A stretch of 40,484 nt of DNA from Erysipelotrichaceae bacterium (GTDB taxonomy: Bacteria; Bacillota_I; Bacilli_A; Erysipelotrichales; Erysipelotrichaceae), in contig JAFULN010000060.1 of the NCBI GenBank assembly GCA_017473335.1, positions 1-40,484 on the forward strand. Reading direction: 5' to 3'. Numbering within the stretch: position 1 is the stretch's first letter; each line of letters opens with the position of its first letter. The position numbers were made by a program, and so were the translations under genes. The notes below the pieces were generated by a model. The model did no database searches. It was given only the letters and a program-made list of their open reading frames with translations, and had not been told where the DNA came from. Below, piece after piece: positions 17,736 to 28,782 of this stretch.

Positions 17736-18359
17736 ATGTCGTTGTTGGTAAGAATAGATGCATCCGCAGTAATCTTGACGATACATGCCTAGTTCTGCAG
17801 CGATTTTATTTCCTTTTAGATTTCCGTCTGCTTTTTTAAAATCACTCACAAAATACTTTGTGTTTGGATATTTTGTGGAGAGTTTTAGTCCAATAGAATT
17901 GAGTACATTAGAGTCTTTCTGACGGGAAATCGTCATGACTGTTGTGAAATAATCAAAATGATGATTGTGAGCATACTGATAGGCTTCATTCATTCTTAGT
18001 CCATAGCACATAAGACATCGTTTTCCTTTTTCAGGTTCATCTTTCAGAATACTGATTCTTTTTGTGTAGGCTTCATTGTCATACTTTGAGATGACAAGCT
18101 TTACTTCTGGATGAACTTCATTTAGAAATTTCTTAAGTTCATTTAGTCTTCTGTAGTATTCTTCACTTGGATAGATGTTGGAGTTTGTAAAGTAGAGGGT
18201 CACATCAAAATCTTTCAGAAATTCAAGAGGCCAGCAGCTGCAGGGGCCGCAGCAGACATGCATGCATAATGATGGACGAGTTTTAGTCTGTCTGATTAGT
18301 TCAATCGTTTTCAGGCTTTCTTTGTAGCCATTAAAATTAGCGCGTGTGAGTTGTTTCAT
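17724..18359 (-). CDS. queH: Epoxyqueuosine reductase QueH
   Basis: QueH (formerly DUF208) carries out the last step of queuosine formation, reducing epoxyqueuosine in tRNA to queuosine. It replaces the cobalamin-dependent QueG. The 211-residue protein shows the family cysteines: MHVCCGPCSCW near residue 35, CLMCYGLRM in the middle, and DYCGCIYS at the end, with FTNSNIYPSEEYYRRL between. They hold an iron-sulfur cluster and a second redox or metal site. It overlaps queA by 23 bases, which suggests translational coupling. Confidence is high because the motifs and the neighbours agree. Confidence 0.95.
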   Translation of the reverse strand: MKQLTRANFNGYKESLKTIELIRQTKTRPSLCMHVCCGPCSCWPLEFLKDFDVTLYFTNSNIYPSEEYYRRLNELKKFLNEVHPEVKLVISKYDNEAYTKRISILKDEPEKGKRCLMCYGLRMNEAYQYAHNHHFDYFTTVMTISRQKDSNVLNSIGLKLSTKYPNTKYFVSDFKKADGNLKGNKIAAELGMYRQDYCGCIYSYQQRHNAD

Positions 18360-19382
18360 CGTTGGTAATCAACATGCAGTCGCCAAAAGAGAAGAAACGA
18401 TATCTTTCATTGATCGCATGATCATAAGCTTTGAAAATCAAATCCTTGGATGCGAATGAACAAATCATCATAATGAGTGTAGACTTTGGCAGATGGAAGT
18501 TCGTTAAAATACAATCGACTGCTTTCCATTTGTAGCCAGGGTAAATAAAGATGTCTGTCTGACCGCTGCATTCTTTAAATGTACCATATATGTTATGGAT
18601 GGCTTCAACAGTACGTGTTGAAGTTGTACCTACAGTAATGATTCTGCGGTTTTCTGCAATCGCTGCATTTAATGCATCTGCTGTTTCTTTAGACATGAAA
18701 TAAGCTTCAGAATGCATCTGATGATCTTCAATGACTTCTGTATCCATAGGTCTAAATGTACCTAAACCTACATGCAGTGTTACATCGACAATCTGTACGC
18801 CTTTTTCTTTGAGCTTCTCAAAAATTTCATCAGTAAAATGAAGACCTGCAGTTGGTGCTGCCGCACTTCCTTCGACTTTTGCATAGACGGTTTGATAACG
18901 TTCAGGGTTATCGAGTTTTTCATGAATGTATGGAGGAAGTGGTACATTACCTAGTTCTTCCAATACTTCCATAAAGATACCTTGATACATCATTTCATAT
19001 TTTCTGAGTCCTTTTTCACCGATTTCTACACATTTCGCTCTGAGTTTTCCATCTCCAAAGGAAACGATAGTACCAAGTTTTACAACTTTTGCATTTCCTG
19101 TTAGACATTCCCAGATGTCGCCTTCGTGATTTAGAAGCAGAAGCTCAACATGAGCACCTGTTTCTTCTTTTGTCCCAAAAAGACGTGCAGGAATGACTCT
19201 TGTGTTGTTTCTGACAAGAACATCACCTGCATGAAAATAATCTACGATATCATAGAAATGTTTATCTTCAATTTCCTGAGTCTTAGAATGTACGACCATC
19301 ATTCGGGATGTTTTTCTATCAAGAAGTGGATTTTGTGCAATCAGTTCTTCAGGAAGGTTAAAATCAAATTCACTTGTTTTCA

Positions 19383-19383
<1 letters not shown>
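18337..19383 (-). CDS. queA: tRNA preQ1(34) S-adenosylmethionine ribosyltransferase-isomerase QueA
   Basis: QueA moves the ribosyl part of S-adenosylmethionine onto preQ1 in tRNA, giving epoxyqueuosine. The 348-residue protein has the family start FDFNLPEELIAQNPL, then the characteristic GSAAAPTAGLHFT, and a C-terminal TNFHLPKSTLIMMICSFA. Length is typical. Its ATG overlaps the tgt stop (TAATG on the minus strand), so the pair is coupled. Tgt acts before it and QueH after it. Confidence 0.97.
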
Positions 19384-21058
<1,675 letters not shown>

Positions 21059-21062
<4 letters not shown>

Positions 21063-21718
21063 GTATACAGAAAAAAAGAAAGCGTTACAGGCTTAGAAAA
21101 AGGGTAAAACAGACACTGGGTATCTTTTTGGGATTTGGTGCTGTTTGCACTATATTTGCGATGATGTTTCTGTATTTATCTGAGCCAAAGTATGCAACAG
21201 AAGGAATTGAACTGAATCAAGTAGGAAGTATTGAAGTTTTAACACAGTACATTCCTGAAGGCAGACAGAATAGACCAGGAATCTTAAGAGAGATTCGCTG
21301 GATTGTAATTCATGAAACTGACAATTTTGCGAAAAGTGCAGATGCACAGCATCACTCTGATTATCTGGCAACCAATGATACAGATGTAAATTCATGGCAT
21401 TATACGGTGGATGAAACAATCATCATTCACCAGCTTCCTGATGAAGAAGTGGGCTGGCATGCTGGTGATCAGATGAGTGAACATGGTGGAAACATGTCTG
21501 GGATTGGCATAGAAATGTGTGTCAATGAAGGATCAGACTTTGATAGAACAGTGGATAATACAGCACGTCTTGCGGCAGTATTGCTGGAAAGCTATCATTT
21601 AAAAATAGATTCACTCAAGCGTCATCATGATTTTAGTGGAAAGAACTGTCCTGCACATTTTTACAAAGAAGAAGATTGGCAACAATTTGTTGAACTTGTC
21701 AAAAGCTATATGAAATAA
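21059..21718 (+). CDS. Membrane-anchored N-acetylmuramoyl-L-alanine amidase (Amidase_2)
   Basis: The enzyme cuts the amide bond between muramic acid and the stem peptide of peptidoglycan. Of 219 residues, 1-18 are strongly basic, about 20-40 form one membrane helix, and about 75-215 form an Amidase_2/PGRP domain. Zinc ligands by family are H85 (WIVIHET), H189 (LKRHHDF) and C197 (GKNCPAHF). The spacing of the last two (8) equals that of H122-C130 in T7 lysozyme. It faces outside as a type II membrane protein. It is coupled to the small membrane protein by an ATGA overlap. It is not phage-linked here. Confidence 0.9.
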
Positions 21719-21764
21719 CTGGTATTTTTTTATAAAATCATTAAAATAGGATAAGGTGATAAAA

Positions 21765-22622
21765 ATGGGAAAATTAGGGTTAGTACTTGAAGGCGGAGGC
21801 ATGCGTGGTGCATATACTGCAGGATGTCTTGCGTGGATGATTAAAAATAACATCGTGACTGATTATGGAATTGGTATTTCCATGGGTGCTTTGCATTTGT
21901 GTACTTATTTATTAAAAGATACGAAAATGCTTCATATTACAAGTGTTGACTATATGTCCAATGAAAATATTATTGGAATTCGCCCGTTGTTAAGAGAAGG
22001 TCGCTATGTAGGATACAACTATGTTTTTGAAGAACTGCTGAAAAAGGATCTGCATTATGATGTTCGTCCAATTCGTGAGCAGAATCTGGGAATGGAAATT
22101 GGCTTGTATGATATGGATGAATGCAAGACTGTTTATTTCAATTCACAGGATTTGGATGATGATCTTCAGATGGTGAAGGCAGCGTGTGTATTGCCGATTG
22201 CCGGAAACATTCAGAACTTTAAGGGAAAAGAGTATCTGGATGGCGGTATTACAGTCATGATTCCAATTGAACGTGCAATTGAGCAGGGATGCGATAAAAA
22301 TATCGTTATTGTAACAAAACCAGAAGGCTATGTGCGTAAAGCTGCGGGTGCGTTTATGAGATGGTTTATGAAAGCGAATTATCCAACACGTCCTAAGATG
22401 GTGTATGATTACACACATCGTCATGAAAACTACAATCGTCAGATGGGTATTATTGCAGATGAAGTTGAAAAGGGAAGAGCAGTGCTGATTCGCCCTTCAC
22501 AAACCATTCCTGTTAAGCGATTTTCTGGGGACCCTGAAAATCTGCAGAAGCTGTATGATTTAGGAATGGCTGATATGGAAGCAAAACGTGAAGAAATTTT
22601 TAAGCTGATTGGAAGAGAATAA
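21765..22622 (+). CDS. Patatin-like phospholipase
   Basis: A lipid acyl hydrolase of the patatin family with the Ser-Asp dyad. The oxyanion loop is LEGGGMRGAYTAG. The nucleophile is S39 in GISMG, and the partner is D159 in YLDGG. The 285-residue length matches the small bacterial YjjU/RssA-like group with one patatin domain. No signal peptide or membrane helix is evident, so it is probably cytoplasmic. AAGGTG precedes the ATG at 21765. An in-frame earlier codon would sit in the ribosome site. The TAA stop forms the loop of its terminator, and serC begins 37 bases after that stop. Confidence 0.9.
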   Translation: MGKLGLVLEGGGMRGAYTAGCLAWMIKNNIVTDYGIGISMGALHLCTYLLKDTKMLHITSVDYMSNENIIGIRPLLREGRYVGYNYVFEELLKKDLHYDVRPIREQNLGMEIGLYDMDECKTVYFNSQDLDDDLQMVKAACVLPIAGNIQNFKGKEYLDGGITVMIPIERAIEQGCDKNIVIVTKPEGYVRKAAGAFMRWFMKANYPTRPKMVYDYTHRHENYNRQMGIIADEVEKGRAVLIRPSQTIPVKRFSGDPENLQKLYDLGMADMEAKREEIFKLIGRE

Positions 22623-22637
22623 TTCTCTTCCTTTTTT
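22611..22637 (+). terminator. Terminator after the patatin-like gene
   Basis: GGAAGAGAA and TTCTCTTCC with a 3-base loop that is exactly the TAA stop, followed by TTTTTTC. Confidence 0.88.
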
Positions 22638-22659
22638 CATAGTCTTTAGTGGTGATGTC

Positions 22660-23691
22660 ATGCGTACATGTTTTGGGGCAGGTCCTTCCAAACAGAATCA
22701 AAAGTGCTTAGATGATCTTGTTAAAATGATATTGGATGATCCTTCTATTTTAGAAATGAGTCATCGCTCAGAAGAGTTCTTAAAAAGAATCACAAAGACA
22801 AAGACCATACTGAAAGAACTATTGGATGTACCAAATGATATGGACATCTTGTTTCTTTCAGGAGGAGCGAGCTATCAGTTTCTGATGTGTGCTGTCAATC
22901 TGCTGCATCACAAAGCTGGTTATTTAATCACTGGCTTGTTTTCGAAAATTGCTTATGAAACTGCACAAAAGCTAGGAAATTGTGAAATCTTGTATGATAA
23001 TACAAATCATCCATATGATTTGTCTGATTTTCCAAATGAAATTAAGAAAGACTATGATTATGTCTATGTGTGTTTGAATAATTCAATTTATGGGACCAGA
23101 ACACCTGATTTTATATGTGATTGTCCAGTGGTTGCGGATGCGTCGAGTATATTGGGAATCGAACCTATTGATTTTAAAAAGTATAGTCTTGTCTTTGCAT
23201 CGGCACAGAAGAATTTTGGAATGAGTGGAATGAGTCTTGTATTTGTGAAAAGAAATTTAAAGTTTAAGGAAAATATCGTTCCTTTGATGAGTTATCCGAA
23301 ACAAATAGATGCAAATTCTATGCTGAATACACCGCCCATCTTGTCGATTGTGATGTGTGGTTTATGTGCAGAAGAATTGTTGAAAAAGAAACAAACACTT
23401 TATGAAGAGAATAAAGCGAAGGCTGAATTGTTGTATTCTTTTTTGGATCAGAGTGATTGTTTTGAAGTACTGGCACCAATGCATCGTTCTATGATGAATG
23501 TTTGTTTTAAAATAAAAAATGCATTGGATGAAAGTCATCTTTTAGAACAGTTAAATCATGCAGGTTTTGATGGTATCAAAGGTCATCGACTTGCAGGATA
23601 TTTAAGGGCATCTTTAAATGTATTTGTGAGTCTTGATGAAGTGAATCGATTGATTGAGTTTCTTGAAAAAATAGAAAAGACAGGATTTTGA
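22660..23691 (+). CDS. serC: Phosphoserine aminotransferase SerC
   Basis: SerC turns 3-phosphohydroxypyruvate into phosphoserine using PLP. The 343-residue protein shows FGAGPSKQ at the start, EMSHRSEEF, FLSGGASYQF, NNSIYGTRTPDF, and SAQKNFGMSGMSLVFVKRN, where K184 should hold PLP. Start at 22660 is favoured because the protein then begins directly with the family's first strand, and GGTGA precedes it. An earlier frame start would overlap the previous gene and its terminator. SerA and SerB are not nearby. A broader class V aminotransferase role cannot be excluded. Confidence 0.88.
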   Translation: MRTCFGAGPSKQNQKCLDDLVKMILDDPSILEMSHRSEEFLKRITKTKTILKELLDVPNDMDILFLSGGASYQFLMCAVNLLHHKAGYLITGLFSKIAYETAQKLGNCEILYDNTNHPYDLSDFPNEIKKDYDYVYVCLNNSIYGTRTPDFICDCPVVADASSILGIEPIDFKKYSLVFASAQKNFGMSGMSLVFVKRNLKFKENIVPLMSYPKQIDANSMLNTPPILSIVMCGLCAEELLKKKQTLYEENKAKAELLYSFLDQSDCFEVLAPMHRSMMNVCFKIKNALDESHLLEQLNHAGFDGIKGHRLAGYLRASLNVFVSLDEVNRLIEFLEKIEKTGF

Positions 23692-23704
23692 ATTCCTGTC
23701 TTTT
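23675..23704 (+). terminator. Terminator after serC
   Basis: AAAAGACAGGA pairs with TCCTGTCTTTT. The TGA stop lies in the loop. Confidence 0.85.
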
Positions 23705-23710
23705 GAGTGT

Positions 23711-26323
23711 TTATTTCCCTTCGTAGCTGTCTTTAAGAATTTCAATCATATCTTGAACCATTGGGACACGTGGGTTGGCAGGGGAACACTGGTCTTCATA
23801 AGCCAGATAAGCAATTTTTTCTAAAGTGCTTTCCCATTGTGCTGCATCAATTCCCTGTTCCTTAAAGCTCATTTTAATACCTACTTCTTTACCAAGGTTT
23901 GCACATGCCTGAGCAAAGGCTTCAACACCTTCTTCAATAGTGTTGAATTTTAATCCAATCAGTTTTGCGAGTTCACAGTATTTCTCATCTGCCTTGTAGT
24001 AGTTGTATTTTGGCCATACACCTGGTTTTTCAGGCTTTGTACCATTATAACGAATAACATATGGCATCAAAATTGCATTAGCACGTCCATGTGGAACATG
24101 ATATTCACCGCCAATTTTATGTGCGAGAGAATGGTTGACACCAAGGAAAGCATTTGCGAAAGCCATACCTGCCAGTGTTGCAGCATTGTGCATTTTTTCT
24201 CTTGCCTCTGGATCATTTTTACCGTTTGCGACAGCTCTTGGCAAGTATTCAAAAACCATCTTGACTGCCTGCAGAGCTAAGCCATCAGTAAAGTCTGACG
24301 CTAATGTTGAAACATAGGCTTCTGTTGCATGTGTTAGAACATCCATCCCTGTATCTGCAGTGATGGAAGGAGGCAGCTGCATAGTAAGTGCTGGATCAAC
24401 AATTGCTACGGTTGGTGTTAAAGAATAGTCTGCCAAAGGATACTTCTTGCCTTCTTCTTTATCTGTAATAACTGCAAATGGTGTTACTTCAGAGCCTGTT
24501 CCTGATGTTGTTGGAATACATACAAGTTTTGATTTTTTACCTAATTCAGGATAACGGAAAGCACGTTTACGAATATCCATGAATTTTTGTTTCAAATCGT
24601 CAAAGTTAACTTCAGGATGTTCATAGAACAGCCACATTCCCTTGGCAGCGTCCATTGGTGAACCGCCTCCAAGTGCGATGATTGTATCTGGTCTAAATGC
24701 CTGCATCAAACTAAGTCCTTTTTTAACAGTTTGAATGGATGGGTCTGGTTCAACATCGCAGAACAGCTGAACCTGTACTTTATTTCTTCTTTTTTCAAGT
24801 TCATCAGTTACACGTGTGACATAACCTAAATCGACCATAGAACGGTCAGTGACAATGAAAACACGTTCTACATCACGCATTTGATGCAGATATTCGATGG
24901 AGTCACGTTCGAAGTAAATCTTTGATGGTACTTTGAACCACTGCATGTTGTTTCTCCTTTTCCCGATTTTTTTGATATTTAACAGATTGATTGCACTAAC
25001 ATTGTCAGATACAGAGTTGTGTCCATAAGAACCACATCCCAGAGTCAGTGAAGGAATAAAGGAATTGTATACATTTCCAATGCCTCCAAATGTACTTGGT
25101 GAATTCCAGATAATACGGCAGGCTTTGATGCGTTCACCAAATTTCTTTGCCAGATTACTGTTGGAAGTGTGAATGGCAGCAGAATGTCCAACACCGTTGA
25201 ATAGAACCATTGCCTCCGATTTATTAAAACCATCTTCAATAGATTCAGCTTTCAGCATTGCTAATACTGGTGAAAGCTTTTCACGTGTAAGTGGTTCATT
25301 TGGGCCAACTTCTTTGCATTCTACTATGATAATGCTTGTGCGTGGATGAACTTCAAATCCGGCCTGTGATGCAATCCATGCAGCACTTTTTCCAACGATT
25401 ACTGGATTGAGCTTTGCGCTATTTACATCTTTAGAGTTGGCTTTTACACCGAACATATACTGTTCCAGCAGTTCTTTTTCTTTTTTGGTGGCAAAATGTA
25501 CATTGTAGTTTTTAAACTGTTCTTTTACATCATCGTAGATTTCCTTATCGACAATGACTGCCTGTTCCGATGCACAGATCATACCATTGTCAAATGCCTT
25601 GGAAAGAGCGATATCGTTAACTGCCTGTTTAATGTTTGCGGTTGTTTCAATGTACGCAGGAACATTACCTGCGCCTACACCCAGTGCTGGTTTACCACAG
25701 CTGTAAGCTGCCTTGACCATGGCATTTCCGCCTGTTGCCAGAATTGTAGCTACATCTGGATGATTCATCAGTGCTGATGTTGCCTCCATGCTAGGGTGTT
25801 CAATCCACTGAATACAATGTGCTGGAGCACCAGCTTTTACTGCTGCATCCAGAACAATTTTAGCAGCTGCAACTGAACATTTCTGTGCATTTGGATGGAA
25901 TCCAAAGATAATTGGATTTCTTGTTTTCAAAGCAATTAATGATTTAAAAATTGTTGTTGAAGTAGGATTAGTGACAGGTGTTACACCGGCCACAACACCA
26001 ACAGGTTCAGCCACATAAGTCAGCCCCTGTACTTCATCTTCTTCAATCACGCCAACTGTTTTTAAATGACGCATGTGATTGACTACATATTCACAGGCAA
26101 ATAGATTCTTTGTTGCCTTATCTTCAAAAATGCCACGTCCTGTTTCTTCAATCGCCAGTTTAGCGAGTTCACCGTGTGCGTCCAAAGCAGCAACAGAGCA
26201 CTTCGCTACAATATAGTCCACTTGATCTTGATTCAGTTTCAAAAATTCATCAAGTGCAGTCACTCCATTTTCAACCAGCTGATTGATTTCTGCCTGAGCA
26301 GGGGTAAGTGTGTTTTCTTCCAT
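23711..26323 (-). CDS. adhE: Bifunctional acetaldehyde-CoA/alcohol dehydrogenase AdhE
   Basis: AdhE reduces acetyl-CoA to acetaldehyde and then to ethanol, spending two NADH, and it forms long filaments (spirosomes). The 870-residue protein has an N-terminal aldehyde dehydrogenase half (thiol in DNGMICASEQAV), a linker near residue 455, and an iron-dependent alcohol dehydrogenase half (GGGSPMDAAKGMW, PTTSGTGSEVTPFAVITD, and the metal-binding HSLAHKIGGEYHVPHGRANA). Start at 26323 is chosen from AAGGAGG about 9 bases upstream. An ATG eight codons earlier would lie before that site. Upstream are a clear promoter, a Rex-type operator and a CcpA-type site, which fits redox and sugar control of ethanol production. 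Confidence 0.97.
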   Translation of the reverse strand: MEENTLTPAQAEINQLVENGVTALDEFLKLNQDQVDYIVAKCSVAALDAHGELAKLAIEETGRGIFEDKATKNLFACEYVVNHMRHLKTVGVIEEDEVQGLTYVAEPVGVVAGVTPVTNPTSTTIFKSLIALKTRNPIIFGFHPNAQKCSVAAAKIVLDAAVKAGAPAHCIQWIEHPSMEATSALMNHPDVATILATGGNAMVKAAYSCGKPALGVGAGNVPAYIETTANIKQAVNDIALSKAFDNGMICASEQAVIVDKEIYDDVKEQFKNYNVHFATKKEKELLEQYMFGVKANSKDVNSAKLNPVIVGKSAAWIASQAGFEVHPRTSIIIVECKEVGPNEPLTREKLSPVLAMLKAESIEDGFNKSEAMVLFNGVGHSAAIHTSNSNLAKKFGERIKACRIIWNSPSTFGGIGNVYNSFIPSLTLGCGSYGHNSVSDNVSAINLLNIKKIGKRRNNMQWFKVPSKIYFERDSIEYLHQMRDVERVFIVTDRSMVDLGYVTRVTDELEKRRNKVQVQLFCDVEPDPSIQTVKKGLSLMQAFRPDTIIALGGGSPMDAAKGMWLFYEHPEVNFDDLKQKFMDIRKRAFRYPELGKKSKLVCIPTTSGTGSEVTPFAVITDKEEGKKYPLADYSLTPTVAIVDPALTMQLPPSITADTGMDVLTHATEAYVSTLASDFTDGLALQAVKMVFEYLPRAVANGKNDPEAREKMHNAATLAGMAFANAFLGVNHSLAHKIGGEYHVPHGRANAILMPYVIRYNGTKPEKPGVWPKYNYYKADEKYCELAKLIGLKFNTIEEGVEAFAQACANLGKEVGIKMSFKEQGIDAAQWESTLEKIAYLAYEDQCSPANPRVPMVQDMIEILKDSYEGK

Positions 26324-26367
26324 TTCATTTCCTCCTTGTGAAATCATTCACTTTATGTTGCAGAGGG

Positions 26368-26396
26368 AATATACCACAGTTAAAATGACAATGCAA
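26368..26396 (-). promoter_or_regulatory. Promoter of adhE
   Basis: On the minus strand TTGCAT (26391-26396) and TATATT (26368-26373) stand exactly 17 bases apart. Confidence 0.72.
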
Positions 26397-26402
26397 GTGG
26401 TT

Positions 26403-26420
26403 TTGTGCAAAAAATCACAA
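26403..26420. promoter_or_regulatory. Rex operator
   Basis: TTGTGCAAAAAATCACAA has the 18-bp Rex layout, with TTGTG and CACAA in perfect register. Rex senses the NADH/NAD+ ratio and commonly represses adhE. The site ends six bases before the adhE -35. Confidence 0.78.
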
Positions 26421-26433
26421 GTAAACGTTTACA
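26420..26433. promoter_or_regulatory. CcpA cre-like site
   Basis: AGTAAACGTTTACA matches the cre pattern TGWAANCGNTNWCA except for the first base, with a 12-bp perfect palindrome at its core. It shares one base with the Rex site. Confidence 0.65.
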
Positions 26434-26523
26434 TTGAAATAATTGTTTTTTTGGTTGCGCTTACAAGAAAAAAGGCCTAAAACTGACCAAAAAGAGTGCA
26501 TATTCTATGGTGGAGGTGAAAAA

Positions 26524-28386
26524 ATGGCGTATGGAACATTACGTGTGCATGTAACCGTAGCATCCAGTGCGTTGCCTTTAGAGGGTGCTAGTGTTACTGC
26601 AGGAAATATCACAAAGATAACCAATGAGAATGGAATTGTGCTTTTTGAAAATATTGAGGCACCAGATGCATCATTGTCGCTAGATCCTAGCAATACACAG
26701 CTTCCATATTCTGTATTAGATATCGAAGTACGCAAGGAAAATTATCAGACGATCACAGTAAGAAATGCACAGATTTTTGCGGATCAGGTTGCCTTATTGA
26801 ATATGGATTTGCTTCCTGAAGGAAGAAACTATGCACAAAATGAGGAAGATATTGTCCCTGTGCATCATCTGGTGAATCCTTCAAGATATTCCTGTGCTAG
26901 CTTTGATGAAATCAATGAGAATGGATTACAACAGCAGTGGGTCTTAAATTATCCTATTATTCCTAAAACAGTCACTGTTCATTTAGGTCGACCTACTGCT
27001 AGTGCATCCAATGTAACAGTTTCATTTCGAGATTATGTTAAAAATGTTGCATCCTCTGAAATATATCCAACATGGCCCAGAGAATCTTTAAAGGCAAATA
27101 TCTACTGTCAGATTTCTTTAGTGATGAATCGTGTGTATACAGAATGGTACAGGTCAAGAGGATATAGTTTTGATATTACCAATTCTACTGCATTTGATCA
27201 ATATTATGTACACAATAGAAATATCTTTGAATCCATCAGTGAAGTAGTTGATGAAATTTTTAATACGTACATTCGTAAATATCAGACTATTAATCCGTAT
27301 TATGCAGAGTATTGTGATGGACGTCAGGTTTGGTGCAATGGATTAAAGCAGTGGGGGACTGTTGATTTAGCAAACAAAGGATACAATGCCTTTGAAATCT
27401 TAAAGTATTATTATGGAGACAATATCGAATTGGTAACAACGAATCGAATTGAAGGTGTTAGTGGATCGTTTCCTGGTTATTCGTTAAAGAATGGGATGCG
27501 TTCTGATGCTGTGGCTACCATACAGATGCAGCTGAATCGAATTGCGGTCAATTATCCATCGATTCCTGTCATTTATCCTGTGGATGGCATTTTTGGTGCT
27601 CAGACAGCAGCGAGTGTACGTGCCTTTCAGCGCCAGTTCTCATTGACTGCTGATGGAATTGTAGGAAGTGCTACCTGGTATAAGATTTCTTATATTTATG
27701 TTGCGGTAAAACGTCTTGCCGAGCTTACCAGTGAAGGTGTAGAGGCAGGACTGAATTTTGAATATCCTGGAACACCTGTTCGTCAAGGTGATCGTTCTGT
27801 TGAAGTACAGGAAATTCAGTTTTTCTTGAATAAAATTGCGCTTTTTACCTCAAGTGTACCTTCTGTTAAAATCGACAGTTCATTCGGTGCATCGACAAAG
27901 GCAGCAGTGATTGCCTTTCAGCGTCTTGCAGGGTTAACGCCAGATGGTATAGTGGGTCCTGCAACATGGAATACATTGGTAGAAGCTTACGAGGACACAC
28001 TTGCAATACAGCCTCCGCAGCAAGATTTATTAGGTGAATACCCTGGAACAGCTGTTCGTTATGGAGATCGAGGGCAAAATGTTATTCGTATTCAGTCTGC
28101 ACTCAATTCAATCAATGAATCTAATGGTACTTTAATGACCCTTACAGTGGATGGCATTTTTGGCTCACGTACAGAAGAAGCTGTTTTTGCTTTCCAGCGC
28201 AATAATGGATTAGCTGTTGATGGTATTGTGGGTCCTGCAACATGGAATCGCATGAATCAGGTACTCTCTACGGTATTTAATAATCCTATTTTAGCAAGTG
28301 CTTTAAATTCAAGATTAAGGGAAGTCATCTATGATTCTTATACAGATTTAATGTGGGATACGACAGTAAATTCTAAAACGTATTAA
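26524..28386 (+). CDS. SpoIID-like protein with three peptidoglycan-binding domains
   Basis: The 620-residue protein has four parts. Residues about 1-100 form a carboxypeptidase-regulatory-like beta domain (GTLRVHVTVA to LLPEG). About 145-300 is a SpoIID/LytB-like region (VSFRDYVKNVASSEIYPTWP, ITNSTAFDQYYV, YCDGR, GLKQWGTVDLA). The rest is three PG_binding_1 units, each with a DGIFG-type turn or variant, an AFQR helix, and DGIVGxATW. There is no signal peptide. The same domain order is common in spore-forming Clostridia (recalled). A role in spore cortex or coat is inferred, perhaps from the mother-cell side. Catalytic activity is not shown. GGTGGAGGTG precedes the ATG. Confidence 0.8.
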   Translation: MAYGTLRVHVTVASSALPLEGASVTAGNITKITNENGIVLFENIEAPDASLSLDPSNTQLPYSVLDIEVRKENYQTITVRNAQIFADQVALLNMDLLPEGRNYAQNEEDIVPVHHLVNPSRYSCASFDEINENGLQQQWVLNYPIIPKTVTVHLGRPTASASNVTVSFRDYVKNVASSEIYPTWPRESLKANIYCQISLVMNRVYTEWYRSRGYSFDITNSTAFDQYYVHNRNIFESISEVVDEIFNTYIRKYQTINPYYAEYCDGRQVWCNGLKQWGTVDLANKGYNAFEILKYYYGDNIELVTTNRIEGVSGSFPGYSLKNGMRSDAVATIQMQLNRIAVNYPSIPVIYPVDGIFGAQTAASVRAFQRQFSLTADGIVGSATWYKISYIYVAVKRLAELTSEGVEAGLNFEYPGTPVRQGDRSVEVQEIQFFLNKIALFTSSVPSVKIDSSFGASTKAAVIAFQRLAGLTPDGIVGPATWNTLVEAYEDTLAIQPPQQDLLGEYPGTAVRYGDRGQNVIRIQSALNSINESNGTLMTLTVDGIFGSRTEEAVFAFQRNNGLAVDGIVGPATWNRMNQVLSTVFNNPILASALNSRLREVIYDSYTDLMWDTTVNSKTY

Positions 28387-28389
28387 AAA

Positions 28390-28408
28390 AGAGCTCATGA
28401 TGAGCTCT
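28390..28408 (-). terminator. Terminator of acyP (and weakly of the spore-type gene)
   Basis: AGAGCTCAT and ATGAGCTCT around one G. On the minus strand it is followed by TTTTTT, on the plus strand by no T run. The acyP stop overlaps one arm. Confidence 0.75.
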
Positions 28409-28682
28409 AATAGTAGTCGACTCCAAATCGCTTTTCATCCATTTGAAGAGCGATTTCTTTTGTGTGCATTTCATCTACATGAATGAACATGTTGCCTTCT
28501 TTGATTTTAGACAGAACGATTTTGATTTTTTCTGGTTCCCCTTGAATTTGAAGTTCAACCATGCCATTGGACATATTTCTAACTTTTCCAGTACAGTTGT
28601 ACTGAACTGCAAATCGCTGACACCATGCGCGAAATCCAACTCCTTGAATTCTGCCTTCAAAAATGACTAGATAACGTTTCAT
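28407..28682 (-). CDS. acyP: Acylphosphatase
   Basis: This small enzyme hydrolyses acyl phosphates such as acetyl phosphate or carbamoyl phosphate. The 91-residue protein has GRIQGVGFRAW with catalytic R18 and VRNMSNGMVEL with N36, both at the spacing of the family. It is a single gene between its own promoter (TATAAT, next feature) and a hairpin terminator. It is divergent from pheS. Confidence 0.95.
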   Translation of the reverse strand: MKRYLVIFEGRIQGVGFRAWCQRFAVQYNCTGKVRNMSNGMVELQIQGEPEKIKIVLSKIKEGNMFIHVDEMHTKEIALQMDEKRFGVDYY

Positions 28683-28704
28683 GAAATCACCGCCTTATAG
28701 GATT

Positions 28705-28733
28705 ATTATACTAATTTTGAGGCAAGTTGGAAA
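28705..28733 (-). promoter_or_regulatory. Promoter of acyP
   Basis: On the minus strand TTTCCA (28728-28733) and TATAAT (28705-28710) are 17 bases apart. Confidence 0.65.
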
Positions 28734-28747
28734 GAATCAAAAAGTGT

Positions 28748-28776
28748 TTGTCAAGCATGAGGGGATTTGTTATAAT
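28748..28776 (+). promoter_or_regulatory. Promoter of the pheST T-box transcript
   Basis: TTGTCA and TATAAT with a 17-base spacer, the best promoter in the window. It is the start of the 338-base gene-free stretch 28683-29020, otherwise filled by the acyP promoter and the T-box. Confidence 0.88.
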
Positions 28777-28782
28777 AAATGC

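Noticed and set aside
22609-22659. serC start overlapping the patatin-like gene
   Set aside because: It would translate through the terminator hairpin. The family's first strand begins at 22660.
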